Assembly: GCA_004293445.1 (NCBI GenBank)
Contig: RDYP01000005.1
Span: 62,001 to 126,000 of the forward strand
DNA: 64,000 nucleotides
Direction: 5' to 3'
Source: Verrucomicrobiota bacterium
GTDB taxonomy: Bacteria > Verrucomicrobiota > Verrucomicrobiia > Verrucomicrobiales > Akkermansiaceae
The notes under the pieces were generated by a model. It was given only the letters and a program-made list of their open reading frames with translations. It had not been told where the DNA came from and made no database searches. How positions within the stretch are numbered: position 1 is the first letter of the stretch; each line of letters opens with the position of its first letter. This document shows positions 46,701 to 54,295 of the stretch, in pieces. The translations under genes and the position numbers were made by a program.

Positions 46701-49125
46701 TCCCATCATCGTCCGCCTCAAATGGCTGCGGCGGAAATTCAGCCGCAGCCACTGGGCCGCCCGCCTACTCGGCATCCGGCCGCCACCCGGCGAAGCCGAG
46801 CTGCCCGGACTCATCTTGATCCAAATCGACGGACTCTCCCGCCCGGAATTCGAACGCGCCCTCGCCCACGGCAAGCTCCCCTTCCTCGCCAGCCTCATCC
46901 GCCGCCGCCACTTCAGCGTCGAGAGCTTCTACTCCGGCGTCCCCTCCACCACCCCCGCCGTCCAGGCCGAACTCTTCCACGGCGTCCGCCACGCCGTCCC
47001 TGCCTTCCAATTCCTCCACCGCGCGACCGGGAAAGTCCTGAGAATGTACGACGCCGATGCCGCCGCCAGCATCGAAGCCCGCCTCATGACCCAAGGCTGG
47101 CCGCCTCTGCTGCAAGATGGCAGCGCTTATTCCGATATCTACCGCGCCGGTGCCAGCCGTTCTCGCTATTGCTCGCAAGACCTCGCACCTGACGAAATTC
47201 TCCGCCGCCTCCATCCCCTCCAAGGCCTCCTGCTCGCCATCGCCTACGCGCCGACCCTCGTCCGACTCCTCGGCCTCGCCCTGCTGGAATGCGCGCTTGC
47301 GGTCACCGATGCCCTCAAAGGCTTGCTTCAGCACGAACGCGCCCTGCCCGAGATCGCCTTCATCCCCGCCCGCGTCATCGTCTGCATCCTGCTGCGCGAG
47401 GCCGTTCGTTTCCAAGTCATGCTCGACATCGAACGCGGCACTCCCGTCGTCCACGCCAACTTTCTCGGCTACGATGAACAAGCCCACCGCCGCGGACCCG
47501 ACTCGCCCTTCGCCCACTGGACCCTGCGCGGCATCGACCGCGCCATCCGCGACCTCTACCGCGCCGCCGGCCGCTGCCGCCATCGCGATTACGAACTCAT
47601 CGTCCACTCCGACCACGGACAAGAACACAGCCGCCCCTACGCCGCCGCACGGGGTCGCGACCTCGATCCCGCCCTGCGCGAAGTCTTCTCCCACGGCCCG
47701 CTCGCCGACTTCCCGATCTGGACCAGCAAATTCCCCGAACGCCTCGGCCACGCGCTCGACCGCATCCGCCACCTGCTCGGCTTGCCCCTCTCGAAAAACC
47801 CAGCCCTCGGTGCCCCCGACCCCGCCCGCCAGATCGTCGTCACCGCGATGGGCCCCATCGGCCACCTCTACACGCCACAGGCCCTCGATCCCATCGCCCT
47901 CGACCACTACGCCCACCAGCTCGTGCATCAAGCCGGCATCCCTCTGGTCCTCCACCGCAGGGCCGACGGCAGCGTCGCCGCTCACAATCGCCGCGGCCAC
48001 TGGTCCCTCCCCGCCGATCGCGCCGCGGTCCTCGGCCACAACCACCCCTTCCTGGCCGAGGCCACCAACGACCTGGTTCACCTCTGCGCCCACCCCGATG
48101 CCGGCGACCTCGTCCTCAGCGGCTGGGACCCACAGGACCGACCACTCAGCTTCCCCTGGGAAAATGGCGCGCATGGCGGCCCCGGCGCGACCGAGACCCA
48201 TGGCTTCCTTCTCCTCCCCGACCGCATCCGCCACTGGCATCTCGCCCACCTGCCACGCACCGGCAGCCGCGTCCGGGGCGATGACTTGCGGAAGATCGCC
48301 CTCCACTTCCTCGGCCGCGACGGCCCCCGCGAAGAACGCGTCCCCCACCATCCGCCACGCGGCCCCGGAGCCCCCCTGCGCGTCATGACCTACAACATCC
48401 ACAGCTGCCTCGGCATCGACGGCAAGACCCGCCCCGAACGCGTCGCCCGCGTCATCAACCACTTCGACCCCGATCTCGTCGCCGTCCAGGAAGTCGATGC
48501 CCACCGCCCCCGCAGCGGCCACCACGACCAGTCCCAGCGGATCTCCGACCACCTGCGCATGGACCACGTCTTCCACGCGATGTTCGAAGAACAGCGCGAA
48601 CGCTACGGCATCGCCATCTTCTCCAAGCACCCCTTCACCATCGTCAAATCCGGCTTCCTCACCCTCGCCGCGCCCCGATGGTTTCGCGAAACCCGTGGCG
48701 CGATCTGGGTGACGCTCGGCATCGATGGCCGGCCGCCCATTCATTTCCTCAACACCCACTTCGGCCTCGGTCGCGCCGAACGCCGGATCCAGGCCGCGGA
48801 ACTGCTCGGCCCGGACTGGCTCGGCGCGATCCCGGAAAAAGAGCCGATCATCCTCTGCGGCGACCTCAATTCGAGCCCGCGCTCCACCCCCTGCCGCCTG
48901 CTCCGCCAACGCTTGCGCGATGCCCAGGAATCCCTCCCCGGCCACGCACCCCGCCCCACCTTCTCCAGCGTCAGACCCCTCCTCCGCATCGACCACGTTT
49001 TCGTCAGCCCCCACTTCCAAGTCCGGCGGATCGAAGTCCCCGACAGCCCCAGCGCCCTGCTCGCCTCAGACCACCTGCCGCTCTGCGTCGAGCTCAGCCT
49101 CCCCCTCTTCCATGCGCATCCTTGA
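46693..49125 (+). CDS. Fusion of alkaline-phosphatase-superfamily phosphodiesterase with EEP-family phosphatase
   Basis: This 810-residue protein uses GTG 46693, which overlaps the GT stop by 8 bases and directly precedes the first conserved segment. Residues ~30-550 are a type I phosphodiesterase-like module: LIQIDGLSRPEFERAL (first metal Asp), GVPSTTPAVQAELFHG (likely Thr/Ser nucleophile), FLGYDEQAHRRGPDS (Asp and His) and LIVHSDHGQEHS (Asp-His). Hydrophobic helices near 180-230 may anchor it to the membrane. Residues ~565-810 are an endonuclease/exonuclease/phosphatase domain with all usual motifs: RVMTYNIHS, LVAVQEVDA, FLNTHFGLG, LCGDLNSSP, RIDHVFV and ASDHLPL. Two phosphoester hydrolases in one chain, next to a GT4 and a VTT protein, point to lipid or phosphodiester head-group metabolism. 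Alternatively it could be a nuclease. Confidence 0.88.
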   Translation: MISPIIVRLKWLRRKFSRSHWAARLLGIRPPPGEAELPGLILIQIDGLSRPEFERALAHGKLPFLASLIRRRHFSVESFYSGVPSTTPAVQAELFHGVRHAVPAFQFLHRATGKVLRMYDADAAASIEARLMTQGWPPLLQDGSAYSDIYRAGASRSRYCSQDLAPDEILRRLHPLQGLLLAIAYAPTLVRLLGLALLECALAVTDALKGLLQHERALPEIAFIPARVIVCILLREAVRFQVMLDIERGTPVVHANFLGYDEQAHRRGPDSPFAHWTLRGIDRAIRDLYRAAGRCRHRDYELIVHSDHGQEHSRPYAAARGRDLDPALREVFSHGPLADFPIWTSKFPERLGHALDRIRHLLGLPLSKNPALGAPDPARQIVVTAMGPIGHLYTPQALDPIALDHYAHQLVHQAGIPLVLHRRADGSVAAHNRRGHWSLPADRAAVLGHNHPFLAEATNDLVHLCAHPDAGDLVLSGWDPQDRPLSFPWENGAHGGPGATETHGFLLLPDRIRHWHLAHLPRTGSRVRGDDLRKIALHFLGRDGPREERVPHHPPRGPGAPLRVMTYNIHSCLGIDGKTRPERVARVINHFDPDLVAVQEVDAHRPRSGHHDQSQRISDHLRMDHVFHAMFEEQRERYGIAIFSKHPFTIVKSGFLTLAAPRWFRETRGAIWVTLGIDGRPPIHFLNTHFGLGRAERRIQAAELLGPDWLGAIPEKEPIILCGDLNSSPRSTPCRLLRQRLRDAQESLPGHAPRPTFSSVRPLLRIDHVFVSPHFQVRRIEVPDSPSALLASDHLPLCVELSLPLFHAHP

Positions 49126-49762
49126 CCTCGCGCGCCGCCACCGCGGCAAGCTCGCCCTTTGCTTCGTGCTCGCCGCCGCAGCACTCTGGCTCGCACGCGG
49201 CTACGGTCCCGGAAACACCCGCGAAAAACTGTTAGATTTCGGCGAATCCTTGCCCCCCGCCGCCTTCATCGCCGCTTTCCTCGTCCTCCCCCTGCTGGGC
49301 TTCCCCATCAGCATCTTCCTCGTCCTCGCCGGCATCCGCTTCGGCCTTGTCGGTGGGATGACGCTGGCCGCATTCGGCATCACCTGCCACCACCTCGCCA
49401 GCTTCCGGCTCGCCCACGGCTGCTTCCGCGAACCCGTCCAGCGCCGCCTCGCCCGCGCCGGCCACACCATGCCCTCCATCCCTTCTCGCCACCGACTCTG
49501 GTTCACCGCCCTCTTCGCCGCCATCCACGGCCCGCCCTACATCGCCAAGCTCTACCTGCTCGCCCTCACCGACCTTCCCTTTCGCATCTACCTCGGCATC
49601 GGCGCACCGATTTACATCCTCTTTTGCCTGATCCCGGTGGGCGCCGGTAGCGCACTCATCGACTTCAACCCGACATGGCTCTACCTCCTTCTCGCCGCAT
49701 CGACCGTACTCCTCCTCGCCGCTTTGGCCTTCCGTCGATGCCGGGCACCAGGCCGCCCGTGA
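49112..49762 (+). CDS. VTT/DedA-like (TVP38/TMEM64 family) membrane protein
   Basis: This 216-residue inner-membrane protein has about four to five hydrophobic segments. The family core is recognisable: LVLPLLGFPISIFLVLAGIR followed by a Gly-rich turn, and later AAIHGPPYIAKLYLLALTDL and YILFCLIPVGAGSALI. VTT proteins are linked to lipid transport or membrane homeostasis and often lie beside EEP phosphatase and phospholipase genes. It overlaps the phosphodiesterase-EEP gene by 14 bases and is the last gene of the operon. It ends 10 bp before the convergent DUF58 gene. The call is moderate because the family is diverse. Confidence 0.7.
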   Translation: MRILDLARRHRGKLALCFVLAAAALWLARGYGPGNTREKLLDFGESLPPAAFIAAFLVLPLLGFPISIFLVLAGIRFGLVGGMTLAAFGITCHHLASFRLAHGCFREPVQRRLARAGHTMPSIPSRHRLWFTALFAAIHGPPYIAKLYLLALTDLPFRIYLGIGAPIYILFCLIPVGAGSALIDFNPTWLYLLLAASTVLLLAALAFRRCRAPGRP

Positions 49763-49772
49763 TCCTCCCGCG

Positions 49773-51113
49773 TCACCACTCCCGAGGCAGCTTTTGCAAA
49801 TCGGCAGCAAGCTCCGTAGCGCGGACGAAATGACAACCCGGCACCGCGACGGACAGCTCACGGCAAACAACGATCGCCGCCACCTCGATCCCCGCCCGCT
49901 TCAAGCGACGCAGCAGGTCGGCACGGCTATCCGACCAGCCCGCAAACACGCAGAGGCAGCCCGCCAATCCATCCGCGTGCCGGATGACCCGCTGCGCCAC
50001 TTCTTCGAAATCATCGCCCGGCGCGCATTCGACCGATGCCAGCACTTCGAGCAACATCTCCGCCCGCCCCGGGCCACGACCCGCGCTCAGCGTTCGTTTC
50101 TCAGCGGCGGGGAAGAGAAGCTCGATCGATGACTCTCGGGCATCGACCCCTGCCAAAAAGGACGCCGCAACCGACACCGCGTGCTCGAAGAGATCCTCAT
50201 CACCCGCCCGCGGAAACTGATCCAAGACCAAGCCATGACGCGGGAAAACCTCATCTTCCAGTTCTTTCACTACCGGCCTGCCGGTCCGCGCCCAGGTCGG
50301 CCAGTGGACCAGCCGCAGCGGATCGCCAGACTGGTAATCGCGCAGCCCGGTGAACTCGCCGCCACCACCGGACTCGCGAGCCACCGACTCGCCGCCGCTC
50401 TCGCAACGCGCGCCGCCCGGCAACTCGAAACACGGCAAGGCGTAGCGACGTGGCAAAACCACCAGCGTCGCCGATGCCGCCGCGACTTTCACACAGCGCT
50501 GAAAAAGCCCCAGAGGATCGGGCAGCAGCACGCGCAGATCGTTCAGCCGGACCAGCCCTCGGCGCAGCGGCGTCAGGGTCATCGTCACCGTCCCGCCCTC
50601 CGCGCGCTGCAAACGATCGACGGCCGGACTCCTTCCGTCGTCGAAATTCCGGCGCGATTCGCAAAGCCAATTCCAGCGATACCATGCCAGCCCCCGATCG
50701 AAGAAATTCCGTGTCGCCTCACCCGGCTCGCGCACGCTGCGGAACTGCATCTGATCCGGCCGCGGATCGGGCGCGATCTCCAGCAATTGGAATCGACGCA
50801 GCTGGCGGCGCTGATGATTGATGATCTCGACTCCGTAACTCAGTGCCTGACCCACCGTGGCATGGCCCGGCAGCTCGCGAACCGCGCTCAATTTCGCACG
50901 ACGGCAAGGCAGGCCCGACAGCCCGACGATGACCAGTCCGCAGGCGAGAGCGAAACTCAGATACACCGGCGTATCGGCATTTCCCACGGCCAGCCCGGCG
51001 GCGACCACGATGACGATCAGCACAGCGATGCCTGCCGGTCGGACACGGCGGCGAAGGAAATGATTGAGCCCCGTGCCGCAGCGGTAGAAATGGAAAATCA
51101 GATCGCGTGGCAC
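49773..51113 (-). CDS. DUF58 domain protein
   Basis: This 446-residue protein has two N-terminal hydrophobic helices (AGIAVLIVIVVAAGLAVGNA and VYLSFALACGLVIVGLSGL), a beta-rich middle, and the DUF58 signature FTGLRDYQSGDPLRLVHWPT followed by GRPVVKELEDEV. A vWA-like C-terminal region with ARESSIELLFPAAEKRTL follows. DUF58 proteins usually pair with MoxR-type AAA ATPases, present here four genes upstream in the same direction. GTG at 51113 is preferred because the longer reading to ATG 51149 adds a weak basic/Gly stretch; the start is not certain. Its function is probably as a MoxR-associated envelope factor. Confidence 0.85.
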   Translation of the reverse strand: MPRDLIFHFYRCGTGLNHFLRRRVRPAGIAVLIVIVVAAGLAVGNADTPVYLSFALACGLVIVGLSGLPCRRAKLSAVRELPGHATVGQALSYGVEIINHQRRQLRRFQLLEIAPDPRPDQMQFRSVREPGEATRNFFDRGLAWYRWNWLCESRRNFDDGRSPAVDRLQRAEGGTVTMTLTPLRRGLVRLNDLRVLLPDPLGLFQRCVKVAAASATLVVLPRRYALPCFELPGGARCESGGESVARESGGGGEFTGLRDYQSGDPLRLVHWPTWARTGRPVVKELEDEVFPRHGLVLDQFPRAGDEDLFEHAVSVAASFLAGVDARESSIELLFPAAEKRTLSAGRGPGRAEMLLEVLASVECAPGDDFEEVAQRVIRHADGLAGCLCVFAGWSDSRADLLRRLKRAGIEVAAIVVCRELSVAVPGCHFVRATELAADLQKLPREW

Positions 51114-51177
51114 TCCCCGATCTCTCGCGAATCCCCCACCGCTTGGCAAGCAAGCCCTCCCCTAGAGGTCACGGGAA

Positions 51178-51197
51178 TCGGGACGAGAGTGTCCCGA
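51178..51197 (-). terminator. Hairpin after hflC
   Basis: TCGGGAC-GAGAGT-GTCCCGA gives a perfect 7-bp stem with a 6-nt loop, 19 nt past the stop at 51217. It sits just upstream of the DUF58 start and could separate it from hflKC. Confidence 0.45.
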
Positions 51198-51216
51198 CTC
51201 CTTCGCCCTGCCACTT

Positions 51217-52212
51217 TCAAGGCGCGTTTCCGGAGTTTCCGGACACGGGCTCGTCGATCCCTTTCAACAGTCGGAACAAGTCGCTGTGCGTCGTGAAAAT
51301 CACCGTCGTGTCCTTCGTCAAAGACTTCTGATACGTCTCCAAAGTCTTCACGAATTGATAGAAATCGGCGGCGGAAGGACTCGATGCGTAGGCCGCGGCA
51401 TAAATGCCAGTCGCCTCGGCGTCGGCCTTGCCCTTGATCTCCTGCTCCTTGCGGTAGGCCTCGGACTCGATCGATAACAGATCGCGCTCCTTGCGGCCGA
51501 GGATCTTGGCGGCTTCACCCGCACCTTCCGAACGGAAACGCTCGGCGATCTGCTGGCGCTCCGATGCCATCCGCGCATAAATCTTGTCCACCACGTCGGG
51601 CTTGTAGTTCACCCGCTTGAAGCGGATGTCGATCAACTGGATGCCCCACTTTTCCACCTTCGGCGCAGCGGCCTTGAGGATCTGCTGATCGAGCACCGAA
51701 CGACCCTCGCGGATCGGCGGCAGCACCCCGAGATTGGAATCCGCCGCCGCCAGAGCCTCGTCCCGCACCGGCTTGCGCGACTTGTCGCTGCGGATGACCT
51801 CGATCAAATCGTGCGAGGCGATCACGTTGCGGGTCTCGCTGCCGATGATGTCATTGAGCCGGGACTGCGCGCTGCGTTCGTCGCGGAGTTTCTCGAAGTA
51901 AATCTTCGGATTGGAAATCCGCCAGCGGGCGAAGTTGTCGACACTGATGTAGAGCTTGTCGCGAGTCGGCATCTCGGTGGCCGGCCCGTCCCATTCGAGG
52001 ATCCGCTTTTCGATGCGGTTGACCTGCTGGATGAAGGGCTTCTTGAAATGCAAACCGGCCTCGTTTTTCTGCGGGTCGGCATTGATCGGAACCCCGACCG
52101 GCTTGCCGAACTCGGTGATGAAGACCTGCTCGGTCTCGCTCACCGTGAAGACGCTGGCGGAGCCGATGACGAAGGCGGCAAAGAGGGCGAAAAGAAGGGC
52201 AATGCGTTTCAT
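51217..52212 (-). CDS. hflC: HflC-like membrane protease modulator
   Basis: This 331-residue protein has an N-terminal membrane anchor (MKRIALLFALFAAFVIGSAS) and an SPFH/band 7 domain: FTVSETEQVFITEFGKPVG, then LYISVDNFARWRISNPKIYF, then IQLIDIRFKRVNYKPDVVDK. The coiled-coil part has ERQQIAERFRSEGAGEAAKI and the C-terminal KTLETYQKSLTKDTTVIF matches HflC. In other bacteria it forms a cage with HflK around FtsH. It starts 6 bp after hflK, so the two are co-transcribed. Confidence 0.93.
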   Translation of the reverse strand: MKRIALLFALFAAFVIGSASVFTVSETEQVFITEFGKPVGVPINADPQKNEAGLHFKKPFIQQVNRIEKRILEWDGPATEMPTRDKLYISVDNFARWRISNPKIYFEKLRDERSAQSRLNDIIGSETRNVIASHDLIEVIRSDKSRKPVRDEALAAADSNLGVLPPIREGRSVLDQQILKAAAPKVEKWGIQLIDIRFKRVNYKPDVVDKIYARMASERQQIAERFRSEGAGEAAKILGRKERDLLSIESEAYRKEQEIKGKADAEATGIYAAAYASSPSAADFYQFVKTLETYQKSLTKDTTVIFTTHSDLFRLLKGIDEPVSGNSGNAP

Positions 52213-52218
52213 GGCGGA

Positions 52219-53214
52219 TCAGCGGGAAGGTTGGGCGGGAGCGCTTTGCTGAAGATTCATCAGCGGAAGGAACTGCTTCGCATCCTCGTCGAGGATGATC
52301 TTGCCGCCGAGCTTCGGCAGCACCTCGTTCATCGTCTCCAGATAAAGCCGCTGCTTGGTGACGGCCGGCGCCTTGTCGTATTGGACGAGCAATTGCTCGA
52401 AGCGGGTGACATCGCCCTTCGCCTGATTGATGCGCTGGACGGCGAAGCCCTCGGCGCCGGAGATCCGCTGGTCGGCCAGGCCCTTGGCCTTCGGGATGAC
52501 CCGATTGTATTCGCCATTCGCCTCGTTGATCATCTGCTCGCGCTCCTGCTGGGCGCGGTTGACTTCGCCAAAGGAGCGCTGAACGGGAGCGGGCGGGTTC
52601 ACATTGTTGAGCTGCACCTGCTCGACCCGCAGCCCCATGTGGATGCTCTCGGTCAGCTTCTGGAGCCGCAGCAGGGCGTCGCTCTCGATCTCCGTGCGGC
52701 CGATGGTCAGGACCTCGTCGACCGTGCGGTCGCCGACCACTTCGCGCATCACGCTTTCCGACAGGTCGCGCAGGGTGGGGCCGGGGCTCTTGACGTTGAA
52801 AAGATAGGCCTTGGGATCGGCGATGCCGTACTGGACCACCCACTCGACCTGGGCCGCGTTGAGATCGCCCGTGACCATGTCGCGCTCCAGTTCCGGACGC
52901 TCGCTGATCTGATCAGCGTTGGTGGCACCGGAGGTGGTGTAGCCGAACTCGAGCTTCAGTTGGCGACGGATCGGCACGATGGTTGCCGTATCGATGCCAA
53001 AGGGAATTTTGAAATGCAGACCAGGCTCCGCGACGTGGGTGAACCTGCCGAAGCGCTGAACGACAGCGACCGCTTCAGGGCTCACGGTGAAGAACGATGA
53101 AAAGACTCCGCTGAGCACGATGATCACCAGTGGAATGGCGAGCAGCATGCGAAGGGCGAAGCCGGATCCCTGACGCGGGAAACGGAAGGTCGGAAGGTCG
53201 GGCGGGCTGGACAT
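52219..53214 (-). CDS. hflK: HflK-like membrane protease modulator
   Basis: This 331-residue protein has a transmembrane segment (RMLLAIPLVIIVLSGVFSSF) and a band 7 domain with FTVSPEAVAVVQRFGRFTHV, EPGLHFKIPFGIDT and QVEWVVQYGIADPKAYLF. The HflK-type QLNNVNPPAPVQRSFGEVN motif follows, then a coiled coil (REQMINEANGEYNRVIPKAK). It is the partner of hflC. It is separated from moxR by 133 bp holding a short A/T hairpin (TCGAA-TTT-TTCGA) but no clear promoter. Confidence 0.93.
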   Translation of the reverse strand: MSSPPDLPTFRFPRQGSGFALRMLLAIPLVIIVLSGVFSSFFTVSPEAVAVVQRFGRFTHVAEPGLHFKIPFGIDTATIVPIRRQLKLEFGYTTSGATNADQISERPELERDMVTGDLNAAQVEWVVQYGIADPKAYLFNVKSPGPTLRDLSESVMREVVGDRTVDEVLTIGRTEIESDALLRLQKLTESIHMGLRVEQVQLNNVNPPAPVQRSFGEVNRAQQEREQMINEANGEYNRVIPKAKGLADQRISGAEGFAVQRINQAKGDVTRFEQLLVQYDKAPAVTKQRLYLETMNEVLPKLGGKIILDEDAKQFLPLMNLQQSAPAQPSR

Positions 53215-53347
53215 GGCTTGGGTCAGGATTGGGAAAAACGCGGTGGCTCGCGCAGACTAAGCAGCCGAAATGAATTCACCGCAAGGAATGACGAACGAAG
53301 TTTCCCATCGCCCTCCTCGAATTTTTCGATAAGGCGGCGGCTTGCGC

Positions 53348-54295
53348 TCATACCGGAACGGGAACGCTGGCGAGAATCTCCGCGACCACACGACGACCGC
53401 TCATGCCGGACAACTTCGCCTCGGGCGCGATGACCAGACGATGCGCGATCACATCGGCAGCGATCGATTGAATGGTCTCCGGGATGACAAAGTCGCGGCC
53501 CTCGAACAACGACAGGGCCTGGGCCATCCGCATCAGCGCGATCGAGGCGCGCGGGCTCGCCGCGAGCTGGACTTCCGCACGCCCGCGGGTGGCGGCGACG
53601 AGATCGACGATGTAGCCGCGCAGTTCTTCGCCGATCCTTACTTCACGCGTCGCGGACAGCAGTTCGAGCAAGTCGGCGCGGTCGATCACCGGCGCGAGGG
53701 AATCGACCGGATGGCTCCCGATTTGAGCAGCGAGGATGGCGCGCTCCTCGGCCGGACCGACATAGCCCAGCCGACTCTGAATCATGAAGCGATCCATCTG
53801 GGCCTCGGGCAGCGGATAGGTCCCGCGGAACTCAACCGGGTTTTGCGTGGCAATGACGAAAAACAAGGCATCAAGATCGTAGCGTTCGCCATCGATAGTC
53901 GCCTGCCGCTCCGCCATCGCCTCGAGCAGGGCGGACTGGGTGCGCGGCGCGGCACGGTTGATCTCGTCGGCTAGGAGGATGTCGCAAAACACCGGCCCCG
54001 CCCGGAAGCGGAACTCCTGGGTCCGGGGATCGAAGATCGAAACACCGAGGATATCGCCGGGCAATAGGTCCGGGGTGAACTGCACGCGCTTGAAAACACT
54101 GCCGGAGACCGCGCGGGCGATGGCTTTGGCAAGGGTGGTCTTGCCCGTGCCAGGCACATCCTCGACCAGCGCGTGACCACCACCAGCGAGGCAGGCGAGG
54201 ATATTTCGGAGGGCCGCGTCCTGGCCACGAACCACGGAACGGACAGCGTCCTCAAGGCGGCGGGCAGTCTGGCGGGCGGAGATGAGATCGCTCAT
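53348..54295 (-). CDS. MoxR-family AAA+ ATPase
   Basis: This 315-residue protein has Walker A (VEDVPGTGKTTLAKAIA), Walker B/sensor region (FCDILLADEINRAAPRTQSA), sensor 1 (FFVIATQNPVEFRGTYPLPE) and the MoxR feature PEAQMDRFMI. The C-terminal lid includes SPRASIALMRMAQALSLFEG. MoxR ATPases act as chaperone-like partners of DUF58 and vWA proteins. Its start overlaps the upstream gene's stop by ATGA. The DUF58 partner lies downstream after hflK and hflC. Confidence 0.93.
   Translation of the reverse strand: MSDLISARQTARRLEDAVRSVVRGQDAALRNILACLAGGGHALVEDVPGTGKTTLAKAIARAVSGSVFKRVQFTPDLLPGDILGVSIFDPRTQEFRFRAGPVFCDILLADEINRAAPRTQSALLEAMAERQATIDGERYDLDALFFVIATQNPVEFRGTYPLPEAQMDRFMIQSRLGYVGPAEERAILAAQIGSHPVDSLAPVIDRADLLELLSATREVRIGEELRGYIVDLVAATRGRAEVQLAASPRASIALMRMAQALSLFEGRDFVIPETIQSIAADVIAHRLVIAPEAKLSGMSGRRVVAEILASVPVPV

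Larger units (their letters stand above)
11809..49235. repeat. Dispersed heptamer CTGTTAG, all copies on the plus strand
   Basis: Exact copies start at 11809, 16490, 20128, 26981, 27252, 27722, 28575, 29409, 30183, 30987, 31551, 32610, 34272, 45690 and 49229 (15, counted by eye); near matches occur at about 28423 and 33020. I saw no CTAACAG on the plus strand. At 65-67% G+C roughly two would be expected per strand. Copies are in minus-strand and plus-strand genes and in different codon frames. Confidence 0.6.

Noticed and set aside
46765-49020. Minus-strand reading of 751 codons opposite the phosphodiesterase-EEP gene
   Set aside because: No motif, biased composition, and the plus strand carries all EEP motifs.
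53317-53329. A/T hairpin TCGAA-TTT-TTCGA between moxR and hflK as a terminator
   Set aside because: The stem is weak, short and palindromic by chance in A/T-richer intergenic DNA; no support for termination.
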